A DNA stretch of 43,809 bases from Prorocentrum cordatum (GCA_963575745.1 CAUYUJ010022086.1:85001-128809); one strand, 5' to 3'. Positions 21,551 to 32,239 are shown, counted from the first letter of the stretch. The notes: a model not told the origin generated them from the sequence alone. Numbers and translations: made by a program.

Positions 21551-21900
21551 GTTCCCCCCTCCTGAGTACACTGGGGCCGCGCATCAAGAAGCTGGCTGCT
21601 TTTCGTCAGGGGTGTGCCCTGGGTTTCTTCGCTCCGCGCGCTGCGCGCTAAGCTTCCCGCGGCCGTTGAAGGAGAGACGAGGAGGAGGAGGAGGACGAGG
21701 AGGACGAGGAGGAGGAGTAGGAGCAGGAGGAGGATATTGCGCTCAGGGTGCTTAGGGCTCCTCCCACTTGCGCCTCGCGCCTGCGGGTTTCAGGGCTGGG
21801 CTCCTTGCGAGGGGGGTTCCTGCGGCCGCGCCCGCACTGTCTGCTCCTTGGAGTATACTTGGGCGGGGCATCCTGCGCATCCGCATGCCACGCGCTCCCC
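21551..21900. other. No gene recognised; short GGA run at 21678-21735
   Basis: GC-rich, low coding appearance. Confidence 0.5.
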
Positions 21901-21903
21901 CAG

Positions 21904-22057
21904 GTGGTGGTGGTGGTGGTGGTGGTGGTGGTGGTGGTGGTGGTGGTGGTGGTGGTGGTGGTGGTGGTGGGCGTGGTGGTGGTGGTGGTGGTGGGCGTGG
22001 TGGTGGGCGTGGTGGTGGTGGGCGTGGTGGTGGGAGTGGTGGTGGTGGTGGTGTCAG
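21904..22057. repeat. GGT trinucleotide array
   Basis: Nearly pure GGT with GGGCGT interruptions in its second half. Confidence 0.95.
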
Positions 22058-22109
22058 TCTCATCATCTCTACCAGAGGATCGGAGGATGGTCAACATTAC
22101 CAACACCTG

Positions 22110-22980
22110 GAGGATGAGGAGGAGGAGGAGGAGGAGGAGGAGGAGGAGTCCCTGAGATCGGGCCACTTGGATCCACCCTTCGGCGAAATGGGGTAGGTGG
22201 ATCTACACCCTCTGCGCCTCGAGCCGCGGCGGCGCCCCCGAGCAACGAGGGGTGCGCAGCTGGAGGGCAGCAGGTACGGCCCGTGCTCGGCGAGCTCAGC
22301 GGCGTCCAGCCGCTCAGGCAGACGACTCGCCTCCTGGTGGCGCGCGCCCGCGAGGCAGACGCCGAGACCCTGACCCGCCAGCGCCGCCACCGACAGCAGC
22401 CCAGGCGGGAGGGCCGACGGCCTCGGCGACACGCCGCCCGCGGCCACTGCCGGCCCTCCGCCAGGGAGGCCACCGACGACGGCCGTGGCCTGCGCCGACG
22501 CGCACCAGCGAGTGCACACGGCGCCGCGGGGCGCCGCCTGCACACCGCGAGGGAGTCGCCTAAAACTCGCTGCTGCACACGGCGAGGGCGCCGCCTCCCT
22601 CCAGTCGGCGGACCGCTCGCTGCACACAGCGAGGGCGTCGCCCGACCACAAGACCAGGGCGGCTTTCCCGCGCCGCAGGGCGCCCGCGCCGCGGGGCGCC
22701 CGCCAGGACGCCCACCCCAGCGGGGCTAAGCAACTCGCAGCAGCGCAGACGACTGACCGCGCTACCCGGGCCTACTTGCCGCGTGTGGGCACTTGGCGCT
22801 CTGCCGCGCAGCGCGCCAACGCTCAGACGGGCCAGGCCGGCGACGTGCCGACCCGCAGCGACCAGACGCACCCCACCAACGACCAGCACGACTGGTGGCC
22901 AGCCCGCCGACGACTCGTGCCTCGAGGTCGACCTCCACAGCGACCGACACCTGCCGCACGTTGCGGTTGGGAGGCGGCGG
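22110..22980. other. GGA run, then very GC-rich sequence with a CACACGGCG-type repeat
   Basis: GGA repeats at 22110-22148. From 22490 to 22640 the words GCACACGGCGAGGGCGCCGCC-like (about 21 bp) recur three or four times. I see no convincing gene in the rest, despite open frames on both strands, which high GC alone produces. Confidence 0.55.
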
Positions 22981-23160
22981 TACAGTCGGGGCGCTAAACT
23001 AGGAACCCTTTTCGTTGGGGAGGGGCTCCGTGTTCCTTAATGTTTCGCAGCTTGCCTTAGGTTGTCCTTAGGTTTTCGATGGGGAATCGAAGTTCAACTT
23101 ATTGAAAAAAAGGGGCCTCGTTCCTTATTTAGGGTTCCTTAGCTCAACGCCCCGACTGTA
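22981..23160. mobile_element. MITE-like family 2, TA-flanked, 180 bp
   Basis: Begins TACAGTCGGGGCGCT and ends CGCCCCGACTGTA, so the ends are inverted copies starting at TA. Further imperfect inversion continues inward (AACTAGGAACCC against AGGGTTCCTTAG). A TA target and a short inverted end fit Tc1/mariner-derived MITEs. A second copy of the same length is at 35951-36130. Confidence 0.8.
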
Positions 23161-23343
23161 GAGGCGGGCGCAGATCAGCGCAACTGGCCTGGGGGGGAAC
23201 TCCTCAGTTGGCCACCTCGGACGAGCACCGACGCATCTGCTCCGTGCCAGCTGCTGAGCCACGCCGTTCCGCTGCCCGGCCCGGGGGCCCAGCTCCCTTT
23301 CCCTCCAGCCCTGCGCCACGACGACGCGGGCGGCAGCACCCAC

Positions 23344-23700
23344 CACCCCAGACCTCCTCGAGCCGTGAAAAAATCACGACGGGAGTTTTTTTTTTTTTGT
23401 TGCTATTTTCGCCCTCTGGAGGTCCTCACCGGGCCTCGGGACCGTCAAAAAACGACTCAGGCTGGAAAACCGGTCCAGGGGAAAGGAGGGGGCCACATGC
23501 GAACCCTACCCCTGCCCCCCACGATTTCTGAGGGGGAGGGTGGGGTTCACTTCGCTCGGGAGCTCCCGAGCGAAGTGAACCCCACCCTCCCCATCAGAAA
23601 TCGTGGGGGTAGGGGTAGGGTTCGCATGTGGCCCCCTAGAAAGGGTCCAGACCGCTGGGGGTCGACGTTGCGAAAAAGTCACGACGTCGGGGGTCTGGGA
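23344..23700 (-). mobile_element. MITE-like family 1 copy, interrupted by a 152-bp palindrome
   Basis: Left part 23350-23486 (CCAGACCTCC, hairpin GTGAAAAAATCAC, centre) and right part 23639-23698 (GGGTCCAGACC, hairpin, GGGGGTCTGG) together make one family 1 element. The insertion is described in the next entry. Confidence 0.85.
23487..23638. mobile_element. Near-perfect 152-bp palindrome inserted in a family 1 element
   Basis: Arms of about 75 bp (starting AGGGGGCCACATGCGAACCC) meet at GGGAGCTCCC with no loop; only a few mismatches separate them. GAAAGG flanks it on both sides (23481-23486 and 23639-23644), while uninterrupted family members have this site once. That is a target-site duplication of six bases and shows insertion after the host element had landed. 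Confidence 0.85.
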
Positions 23701-23791
23701 CTCCTCTTGCTCCCGCCTGCCTCGCGGCTCCCGCCTGACCGCCTCGCCCGCCGCCGAGTGCAGTTCCCGGGACTTCAGGGCGACCCTGAGC

Positions 23792-24149
23792 TTCAGTCGG
23801 GCGTGTCCCCCTACAGGGGGATTTTCGACGAAGAACAAAACATATTCCAAAAATATTCCAAAATGGCCAAACGTACTCCGAAAATAGTCCCTGGACTATT
23901 TTCGGATTATTTTTGGGCTATTTTGGGGGCATTTCTTATTTTTCTTCGAAAATCCCCCTGAACACCTTAGGCGATGCTTAAGAAAACCCAAGTTTTCGGC
24001 CGGAGTCTCGATTATTCGTAACGTTTCAATGCAAAGCTTAAGATTTTAATAGAAATCTTGGGTTTTTATTCAAGTTTTGAGACTATGAATTTCTTAACCC
24101 ATGATTTCTTAACCATTTCGCGTGCTGCAGGGGGGCAGGCCCGACTTAA
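23792..24149. mobile_element. hAT-like MITE, family 3, with 8-bp target duplication
   Basis: Element of 358 bp. The left end TTCAGTCGGGCGTGTCCCCC and the right end GCAGGGGGGCAGGCCCGACT plus TAA are inverted copies. CCCTGAGC stands directly outside both ends (23784-23791 and 24150-24157). Eight-base duplications are typical of hAT transposons. The interior is AT-rich with the inverted pair GGGGGATTTTCG and CGAAAATCCCCC and no ORF. Confidence 0.8.
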
Positions 24150-24279
24150 CCCTGAGCTCTCCCGCCTTCGAGCCGGCCTCTCGACCGTGCACCCTGCCGT
24201 TCTCTTCTCCTCCAGCGGACACGAAGGCATGGGCGGCGTTGGAGCCGAACGTTCTGGCTGATGTCAATTGCGGGGATCC

Positions 24280-24470
24280 CAGACCTCCTCGCGTCGTGAA
24301 AAAATCACGACGGGAGGTTTTTCGCTATTTTCGGCCTCCTGGGGCCCTCACCGGGCCTCGGGGGCGTCAAAAAACGACCCAGGACGAAGAACCGGTCCCT
24401 GGGAAGGGGTCCAGACCTGTGGGGGTCGACGCTGTGAAAAAATCACGACGTCGGGGGTCTGAGATTGCGG
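24280..24470 (-). mobile_element. MITE-like family 1 copy with 10-bp flanking direct repeat
   Basis: CCAGACCTCCTCGCGTCGTGA to GGGGGTCTGAG. The hairpin CGTCGTGA, A-loop, TCACGACG is perfect at the left. ATTGCGGGGA stands just outside both ends (24268-24277 and 24471-24480), suggesting a target duplication of about 10 bp. Confidence 0.8.
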
Positions 24471-24519
24471 GGACTGTGGGCGAAACTCCCACTTCACGGT
24501 CTGAGTCCTTCCTCCCTCC

Positions 24520-24706
24520 CCAGACCCCCGACGTCGTGATTTTTTCACAACGTCGACCCCCAGAGGTCTGGACCCTTTCCCCGGGACCGGTTCTTCGTCC
24601 TGAGTTGTTTTTTGACGGTCCCGAGGCCCGGGGGAGGGCCCCCGGAGGCCGAAAATAACGAAAAACCTCCCGTCGTGATTTTTTCACGACGCGAGGAGGT
24701 CTGGGG
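24520..24706 (+). mobile_element. MITE-like family 1 copy
   Basis: CCAGACCCCCGACGTCGTGA to CGCGAGGAGGTCTGG, both hairpins intact. It lies head to head with the copy 50 bp upstream. Confidence 0.85.
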
Positions 24707-24844
24707 TGGGGAGGGGAGTGCTCGGCGGAGTGCGCAGCCCGTTTGGCGAACCCGCCAGCGCACCCACAGCCCCAGGCTGGCGCGGGGCGCGGCGGGCGGG
24801 CGCGGTGGGCCTGGGGGGCAGGGCGCGGGCGCCCCCCAGCACCC

Positions 24845-24990
24845 CAGACCTCCCGGCGCCGTGGAAAAAATCACGACGGGAGGCTTTTCGCAATCCTTCG
24901 GCCTCCGGGGGCCCTCCCCGGGCCTCGGGATGAACAACTCGGGATGAACAAACGGTCCCAGGGAAGGGGTCTGCGAGAGGCCCGGCGGTG
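24845..24990 (-). mobile_element. MITE-like family 1, truncated copy
   Basis: Left end CCAGACCTCCCGGCGCCG with AAAAAATCACGACGGGAGG, then the centre with a duplicated GGGATGAACAA. The right hairpin is missing. Confidence 0.7.
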
Positions 24991-25030
24991 GCGCCGGAGC
25001 GCGGAGGAAGAACCTTGAGTCGAGAGGGAA

Positions 25031-25219
25031 CCCCAGACCTCCTGGCGTCGTGGAAACAATCACGACGGGAGGCTTTTCGCAATCCTCGGCCTCCGGGGGC
25101 CCTCCCCCGGGCCTCGGGGGCGTCAAAAAACGGCTCGGGATGAACAAGCGGTCCCGGGGAAGGGGTCCAGACCTTTGGGGGTCGACGTCGTGAAAAAATC
25201 ACGACGTCGAGGGTCTGGG
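25031..25219 (-). mobile_element. MITE-like family 1 copy
   Basis: CCCAGACCTCCTGGCGTCGTG to GTCGAGGGTCTGGG. Right hairpin GTCGTGA, A-loop, TCACGACG perfect; left hairpin has one change (GGAAACAATCAC). Confidence 0.82.
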
Positions 25220-25242
25220 TCTTGGTCTTCGGCGAGGACCGT

Positions 25243-25445
25243 CAGGTCGGGCCTGTCCCTCTACAGGGGGAAGAGGTGCAGAAATAGTCAAAGCACTGTC
25301 TGGGGACTATGTTTGGAGCACTTTTTTTTGCCATCTTGGAGCATGTGTGGGGTGTCTTTTATTTTTGGAGCACCTGGGGACTATGTTTGGAGCACTTTTT
25401 GGGGGGCCATCTTGGAGCATACGTGGGGTGTCTTTTATTTTTCGT
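25243..25445 (+). mobile_element. Family 3 left-end fragment with a 75-bp tandem duplication
   Basis: Left end TCAGGTCGGGCCTGTCCCTC is shared with family 3. Inside, a unit from CTGGGGACTATGTTTGGAGC to GGGGTGTCTTTTATTTTT is present twice (about 25301-25370 and 25373-25442). No right end is seen. Confidence 0.65.
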
Positions 25446-25569
25446 CGAGCAGAGCCAGGGCGAGGTTCGATCCGCTCCAGATCGTCCCGGCACGCTCTCA
25501 GAGCGTCCCGGGAGCGTTCTGAGAAGGCCGTGGCACCCGAGGCATCCTCCAGAACCCCGAATCATAGGG

Positions 25570-25790
25570 CTCGTTTCGATTCCTCCGATTCGATTCGATT
25601 CGATTTCGATGGCTTCCGATTCCGATTCGATTCGACTTGAGATTCCGACTTGGGCTCCGATTTCTTATTGGAGGCCTACTAGCCTGCCGATGTCTGCCGA
25701 TTCGACTTTTCCCGACTCGGCTGCCGATTTCCGCCGATCCGATTCATTTCGATCGCCGATCCGACTTATCGATTCGATTCTGGGCTCTCC
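25570..25790. repeat. GATTC pentamer-type repeat
   Basis: Irregular repeats of GATTC and CCGATT. Confidence 0.8.
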
Positions 25791-25802
25791 TGCCCGATCA
25801 TC

Positions 25803-26002
25803 AGGGGTAACTCGGGTCAGGGATAACTCGGGTTCGTTTTTCGGGAATCCAAACCCGAGTTACCCCGGACCCGAGTTACCCCGGATAAATCGGGCGCCCA
25901 GAGCCCCGAATCATCAGGGGTAACTCGGGTCAGGGATAACTCGGGTTCGTTTTTCGGGAACCCAAGCCCGAGTTACCCCGGACCCGAGTTACCCCCGATA
26001 AT
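25803..26002. repeat. Two tandem ~112-bp hairpin units
   Basis: Each unit reads GGGGTAACTCGGGTCAGGGA, TAACTCGGGTT, a short spacer with CGTTTTTCGGGAA, then the inverse AACCCGAGTTACC and GGACCCGAGTTACC. Units start near 25803 and 25915. Stem arms are about 30 bp with two internal blocks, so a double stem is possible. Confidence 0.85.
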
Positions 26003-26226
26003 TCGGGCGTCCAAATCCTCCAGAACCGCTGGATCCCAGAGATTCCCGATTTGTATCCCCTCGTCCGATTTTACCCGTAAGGGCTTCGCCCCCTGCCGCC
26101 GGCCCCCTCCCTATCAGAATGGGATGCATCAGAGTCGCGCCGGGGCGTCTCGGCGCTGCCTTGGCGCATCTCAGAACATCATGCGGGGGTGGATAGGAAT
26201 CATCAGCGCATATTGAGGCGTTGACG
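26003..26226. other. No gene recognised
   Basis: Unique-looking GC-rich sequence with no motif, leading into the repeat module at 26.2 kb. Confidence 0.45.
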
Positions 26227-26525
26227 TTATCACGACGCCTACGGCGAATTACCGCTGCCCACCGCCTTTAGAATCGCCCATGTGGCCGAGCGTTGTGGCA
26301 AAAGCTCTGAGCGTTGTGGCAAAAGCTCTGCCAAGGTATCGGGCCATGTGTTCCCCCAACCGTTGTGGAAACCCTTCGGGGAACACTTGGGGGAGGACGG
26401 CGGGGAAGATGAAGAGGAGGCGGAGGAGGAGGAGGCGGAGATGGAGGAGGAGGAGGAGGACGAGGAGGAGGAGGAGGAGGAGGAGGAGGAAGAGGAGGAG
26501 GAGGAGGAGGAGAGGGCATCTTGGG
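26227..26525 (+). repeat. Segmental repeat module, copy A, with GGA array
   Basis: ACGCCTACGGCGAATTACCG, GCCATGTGTTCCCCCAACCG and CTTCGGGGAACACTTGGGG, then a GGA array (26408-26512). The same order with about 90 percent agreement by eye recurs at 29985-30225; shorter relatives are near 28060 and 28970. Confidence 0.85.
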
Positions 26526-29500
26526 AGCCTGTGGGGACACTCTTGGTGCCTCCTAGGAGCTTACTGGGAGACTCTTGGACCTTTGGGGACTTCTCGGGGA
26601 CCTCTTTGGCCGTCTTGGTGGGCTCCTGGCCCGTCTGACGCCGTCGGAAGCCGTCTTGGGGGCCTCTCTGGGCCGTCTTGTGGCCCTCGTGGGGTTGTCC
26701 AGGGCTGTCTTGGAGGCCATCTTGGGCGTCTTGGAGGCCTCCTGGGCCGTTTGGGGGGCCTCTTGGGGCCGTCTTGGGGCCCTCTTGGGCCGTTCTGGGG
26801 CCATACTGGAGACAACTTGGGCGATCTTTGGGGGCGCTTGGGTCGTCTCGGGCCGTCGGAAGGCAAAAACAAACAACAAATGCCACAATCCTTCAAACAG
26901 TCATGGGAAATCAATGATTTTGGCCTTTTCGGGCCTTCCTGGAGGCCCTCTTGGTTGCCTCTTGGGCCATCTTAGGGCCATCTTAGGCCGTCTTGGTGGG
27001 CTCCTGGCCCGTCTGACGCCGTTTGGGGGGCCCCTCTGGGCCGACTTGGGGCCCTCTTGGAATGCTCCAGGGCCGTCTTGGAGGCCATCTTGGGCGTCTT
27101 AGAGTCCTCCTCGGCCGTCTTGGGGGCCTCTTGGGGCCGTCTTGGGGGCCTCTTGGGCCGTTCTGGGGCCATCTTGGAGGCCTCTTAGGCGATCTTGGGG
27201 CGATCTTTGGGGGCTCTTGGGCCGTCTCGGGCCGTCGGAAGGCCGAAAAAAAGCAAATGCAACAATCCTTCAAAAAGTCATGGAACATCAGTGATTTGGA
27301 CCTCTTCTGGCCGTCCTGGAGGCCCTCTTGGAGGCCTCTTGGGCCGTCTTGGACCAGCTTAGAGTCAACTTCGGCCATCTTGGTGGGCTCATGGCCCGTC
27401 TGACGCCGTCGGAAGCCGTCTTGGGGGCCTCTCTCGGCCGACTTGGGGCCCTCTTGGGGTGCTCCAGGGCCGTCGTAGAGGCCATCTTGGGCGTCTTGGA
27501 GGCCTCTTGGGTCGTCTTTGTGCCCTCTTGCGGGCCTCTTGGGCAGTCCTGAGGCCATCTTGGAGGCCTCTTGGGCGCTCTGGGGGCGATCTTGGAGGCC
27601 TCTTGGGCCGTCTTGGGTCGTCGGAAGACCGAAAAGAGCAAATACGAAAAACCTTTCGAAACCTATGGGAAATCAATGATTTTAGCCTCTTCGGGCCTTC
27701 CTGGAGGACCTCTCCGAGGCCTCTTGGGCACCTCTTGGGCCGTCTTGGGCCGTCTTGGAGGTTTCTTGGGCGGACTTGGAGGCATCTTGGACTCTCTTGG
27801 GCCGTCTTGGAGGCCATCTTGGACCATCTTGGGCGAACTTGGAGGCCATCTTGGGACATCTTGGCCATCTTGGAGCCATCTGGAGCAGGAAAAACCTTTG
27901 CAACTGGTTTTTGGGCAGTCTTTGGGGCCATTCTGGGACCCCGGCGGGCTGGGCCGGAGCCCCAGGGGGAGTTCTTTTCTGGAGCAGAACCAAAACCAAA
28001 AGCGAAAAGATTTAGCACGCCGGGCACCCTTGTGATGACTCAACAGGGGGCGGCGGATCGAAGACGCCTCCGGCGAATCACCACCGCCCCCTGCCTTTTT
28101 GGAAGCGCCTGTGTGGCCGAAAGTTGGGTTTGAGCTTGGCCAAGCTGTCGGACCACGCGTTCTCCGAGTGGGTTTCGAAAGCCTTCGGGGAACACGGAGT
28201 CGGGCGAGCTATCAGACCAGGTGGTTTCCGAGCTTTCGGGCCTCCTGGAAGACGTCTTGGAGGGGTCTTGGGCCGTCTTGGAGGCCTCTGGTGGGCCTTT
28301 TTGGGCAGTCTGAGGCCCTTCTCGGCCGTCTTGGAGGCATCTTGGAGGTTATCTTGCCCGTCTTGGAGGCCATCTTGGGCGTCTTGGAGGCCTCTTGGGC
28401 CGTCTTGGGGCTCTCTTGGGACCGTCTTGGAGGCCTCTTCGGCCGTCATAGGGCCATCTTGGAGGCCTCTTGGGCGCTCTTGGGCCTTCGGCCCCCTTGA
28501 GCCGTCGTGGGCCGTCGAACGGCTGGAAAATAGCAAAAGCCCAAATCCTTCGAAAACGTTAGGGAAAACCACTAATTTTTGCCTCTTTGGGCCCTCGTGG
28601 AGGATCTCTTGGAGGCCTCTTGGGCCGTCTTGGAGGCCTCTTGGAGGCCTTTGGGGCCGTCTTGGTCCGTCTTGGAGGTTTCTTGTGCGAACTTGGAGGC
28701 ATCTTGGACTCTCTTGGACCGTGTTGGAGGCCAACTTGGACCATCTTGGGCGAACTTGGATGCCATCTTGGGCCATCTTGGCCATCTTGGACTCCATCTT
28801 GGAGCCGTCTGGAGCAGGAAAAAACTTTGCAACCACCTTTTTGGAGCCTTACGGGTGGCCGGCGGGACGGGCCGAAACCCCAGGGGGAGTTCTTTTGGAA
28901 AACAACCGAAACCAAAATCGAAAGGATCTAGCACGCCGGGCACCCCTGTGGCAAGCCAACAGGGGGGGGCGGATCGAAGACGCCTACGGCGAATCACCGC
29001 CGCCCCCTGCCCTTGTGGAAGCGCCTATGTGTCCGACAGCTGGGCTAGAGCTCGGTTTGGAAAGGTTTCGGGGAACGCGGGGGGGAGGAAGGGGAGGAGG
29101 AGGAGAAGGAGGAAAAAAGGAGAAGGGGGAGGATGCATCTTCGGAGCCTCTTGGGGCACTCTTGGGCTCGATTGGGCCATCTTGGGACCGTCTTGGAGAC
29201 CATGTTGGGGCTATCTTGGGCTCTCTTGGGGCCTCTTGAGGGCCTCATGGTGCCATTTCGGGGCTTCTCGGCGGCTTCTTTGGCCGTCTTATGACGTTCC
29301 TGGCCCGTCTGACGCCGTCGGGAGCCGTCTTGGGGGCCTCTCGGAACCGACTCGGGGCTCTCTTGGGGCGCTTCGGGGCCGTCTTGGAGTGGAGGCCTCT
29401 TGGGCCGTCTTGGGGCCCTCTTGGGGCCTTCTTGGGGCTTCTTGGGCCGTTCTGGGGCCATCTTGGAGGCCTCGTGAGCGATTTTGGGGCGATCTTGGGG

Positions 29501-31110
29501 GCCTCTTGGGCCGTCTTGAGGTCTTCGGAAGGCCGAAAAGAAGCAAATGCCAAAATCCTTCAACAACCTAAGAAAACCAATGATTTTGGCCTCTTCGGGC
29601 TCTCCTTGAGGACCTCTTGGAGGCGTCTTGGGGTGCTCTTGGGGGCCTCTTAGGCCGTCTAGAACCATCTTGAGGCTATCTTAGGCCGTCTTGGAGGCAT
29701 CTTGGGCCATCTTGGAGGCATCTTGGTGCCATCTGAGCCGTCTTGGAGGCCACGTTGGCCGTCTTGGAGGCGTCTTGGAGGCCATCTTGGACCGTCTTGG
29801 AGCCGTCTGGAGCAGGAAAAACCTTTGCAACCACCTCTGGGCAAGCTGGAAGAGCTTTCCGGGTGGCCGGCGGGACGGGCCGAAGCCCCAGGGGGAGTTC
29901 TTTTGGAACAAGAACCAAAACCCAAACCGAAGGGGTCTGGCACGCCAGGCACCTCTGTGGCAAGCCAACCGGGGGCGGCGAATCGAGGACGCCTACGGCG
30001 AATCACCGCCGCCCCCCGCCTTCTAGAATCGCCCATGTGGCCGAGCCTTTTGGCAAAAGCTCTGCCAAGGTATCGGGCCATGTGTTCCCCCAACTGTTGT
30101 GGAAACCCTTCGGGGAACATTTGGGGGAGGATGGCGGGGAAGATCAAGAGGCGGAGGAGGAGGTGGAGGAGGAGGAGGAGGAGGAGGAGGAGGAGGAGGA
30201 GGAGGAGGAGGGGGAGACGGAGGGGGCATCTTAGGAGCTTCTAGGGACACTCTTGGGGCCTCCTGGGAGCTTCCTGGGAGCCTCTTGGACCTTTGGGGGC
30301 TTCTCGGGGGCCTCTTTGGCCGGTGGCCTCTTTGGCCGTCTTGGTGGGCTCCTGGCCCGTCTGACGCCGTCGGAAGCCGCCTTAGAGGCTTCTCAGGGCC
30401 GTCTTAGAGGCCATCTTGAGCATCTTGGAGCTTGGGGCCTCTTGGGCCGTTCTGGGGCCATCTTGGAGGCCTCTTGGGCGATCTTTGGGGGCTCTTGGGT
30501 AGTCTTGGGCCGTCGGAAGGCCGAAAAGATGCAAATGCCACGATCCTTCAAGAACTCATGGGAAATCAATGATTTTGGCATTTTCTGGCCTTCCTTGAGG
30601 CCCTCTTGGAGGCCTCTTGGGGGCCGTCTTGGGCCATCTTAAGGCTATCTTCGACCGTCTTGGTGGGCTTCTGGCCCGTCTGACGCCGTCGGAAGCCGTT
30701 TGGGGGGCATCTCTGGGCCGACTTGTGGCCCTCTTGGAATGCTCCAGGGCCGTCTTGGAGGACATCTTGGGCGTCTTAAAGGCCTCCTGGGCCGTCTTGG
30801 GGGCCTCTTGGGGCCGTCTTGGGGGCCTCTTGGGCCGTTCTGCGGCCATCTTGGAGGCCTCTTGGACGATCTTGGGGCGATCTTTGGGGGCCTCTTGGGC
30901 CGCCTTGGGCCGACGGAAAGCCCAAAACGCGCAAATGTCCAAATCCTCAAAACACCTAGGGGAAATCAAGGATTTCGGCCTCTTCGGGCCTTCTTGGAGG
31001 CCTCTTGGGCGCATGGGAGGCCTCTTAGGGGGCCTCCTGGCCCATCTTGGAGGCATCTCGGGGCCGCCTTGGCCGTCTTGGAGGGCATCCTGGGCCGTCC
31101 TGGGCGCCCC
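26526..31110 (+). repeat. Large decamer-minisatellite block with ~385-bp higher-order units
   Basis: About 4.6 kb built from ten-base words of the type GCCGTCTTGG and GGCCTCTTGG. Landmarks recur: (a) GGGCTCCTGGCCCGTCTGAC near 26623, 26998, 27387, 29297, 30347 and 30665; (b) a non-repetitive box with AAATCAATGATTTTGGCC or a variant near 26907, 27280, 27670, 28570, 29575, 30563 and 30960; (c) a box with GGAGCAGGAAAAACCTTTGC near 27882, 28811 and 29809, followed by CCCCAGGGGGAGTTCTTTT and the GGCACCCCTGTG-type end. No gene. Long Pro/Arg-rich or Trp/Gly/Leu-rich frames on both strands are repeat products. Confidence 0.88.
29985..30225 (+). repeat. Segmental repeat module, copy B, with GGA array
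   Basis: Second copy of the module at 26227, ending in a GGA array at 30148-30215. Confidence 0.85.
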
Positions 31111-31274
31111 TTGGAGGCCATCTTCGTCCGTGGCCGTTCGTCGTCCGCGATCGCCCGTCGTCCGTCGCCGCCGCCCACGGCGGCGCGCCCAGCGCCTGAT
31201 GCTGGCCAACCCCGAGAGTTCCGACCTCTTCAAGGGCTCCGACCGTGGCGCCGCCTGGCTCACCCAGGCGCCGC
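31111..31274. other. Spacer; short coding-like frame MLANPESSDLFKGSDRGAAW
   Basis: The frame near 31198-31260 has coding-like composition, but it runs straight into a CCT array. Not assignable. Confidence 0.2.
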
Positions 31275-31277
31275 GCC

Positions 31278-31505
31278 AGCGCCTCCTCCTCCTCCTCCTC
31301 CTCCTCCTTTTCCTCCTCCTCCTCCTCCTTCCTCCTCCTCCTTCCTCCTCCTCCTCCTCCTCCTTCCTCCTCCTCCTCCCGCCCCCCTCCTCCCTCCTCC
31401 CTCCTCCCTCCCTCCTCCTCCTCTCCTGCTCCTCCTCCTCCTCGTCGTCTTCCCCTCCCCCTCCTCCTCCTCCTCCTCCACCTCCTCCTCCTACTCCTCC
31501 TCCCG
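31278..31505. repeat. CCT/TCC triplet array
   Basis: Plus-strand pyrimidine triplets, degenerate. Confidence 0.95.
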
Positions 31506-31780
31506 CCCCACCACCCCACGGTTGACGTCTACCCGAGGGAGAGAATGGGTTCCCTCCTCTCCTCATCCCCTTTTGGCTCCCGCGGGAAGCGCGGCGTGGA
31601 TCGAGAGGGGCGCGCCAGGATGGCAGCCCTCGCCCCCCCCCCCTGGGTCTCGATGCTGGCTGGGCCAGAAATGGGCTCGCGGGCACCCTCGAGCCGCGAC
31701 ATTGTTCTGCCTCTGCCAGCTACTGTAGAGGCCTCGAGGCGGGTGCCGCCGCCCCGGAAGAGAGATCAGCAGCAGCGCAA
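31506..31780. other. GC-rich spacer, no gene recognised
   Basis: Lies between a pyrimidine and a purine array. No motif. Confidence 0.45.
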
Positions 31781-32010
31781 GGAGGGGGAGAGGAGGAGGA
31801 GGAGGAGGAGGAGGAGGAGGAGGAGGAGGAGGAGGAGGAGGAGGAGGAGGAGGAGGAGGAGGAGGTGCGGGAGGAGGTGCGGGGAGGAGGAGGGAGGAGG
31901 AGGAGGAGGAGGAGGAGGGAGGAGGAGCAGGAGGAGGAGGAGGAGGAGGTGGCGGGAGGAGGAGGAGGAAGAGGAGGAGGAGGAGGAGGAGGAGGTGGCG
32001 GGAGAGGAGG
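31781..32010. repeat. GGA homopurine array
   Basis: Plus-strand GGA repeats with GGTGGCGG interruptions. Confidence 0.95.
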
Positions 32011-32239
32011 AAGAGGCCTCTCGGGTGGCTCTTGGGGCTGGGGCTTCTCGGGATCTGCCTGTTTCTCTGGGTGGGCGCCCGACATGGGCGCGGAACAAGT
32101 GTGTCCGATGCCCAACAACACATGATGCTTGAAACCGACAGCGGCCGCTGTGACCTCCTCACCCCCCCTACCAAGAGGCGTTCAAGAAGCCGCCAGACGC
32201 CTCCGAGACAGATGCTACCGATGAAGTTTCGAAATTACA

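Noticed and set aside
22097-22997. Overlapping Arg/Ala-rich ORFs on both strands
   Set aside because: Very high GC removes stop codons in all frames; no motif supports any of them.
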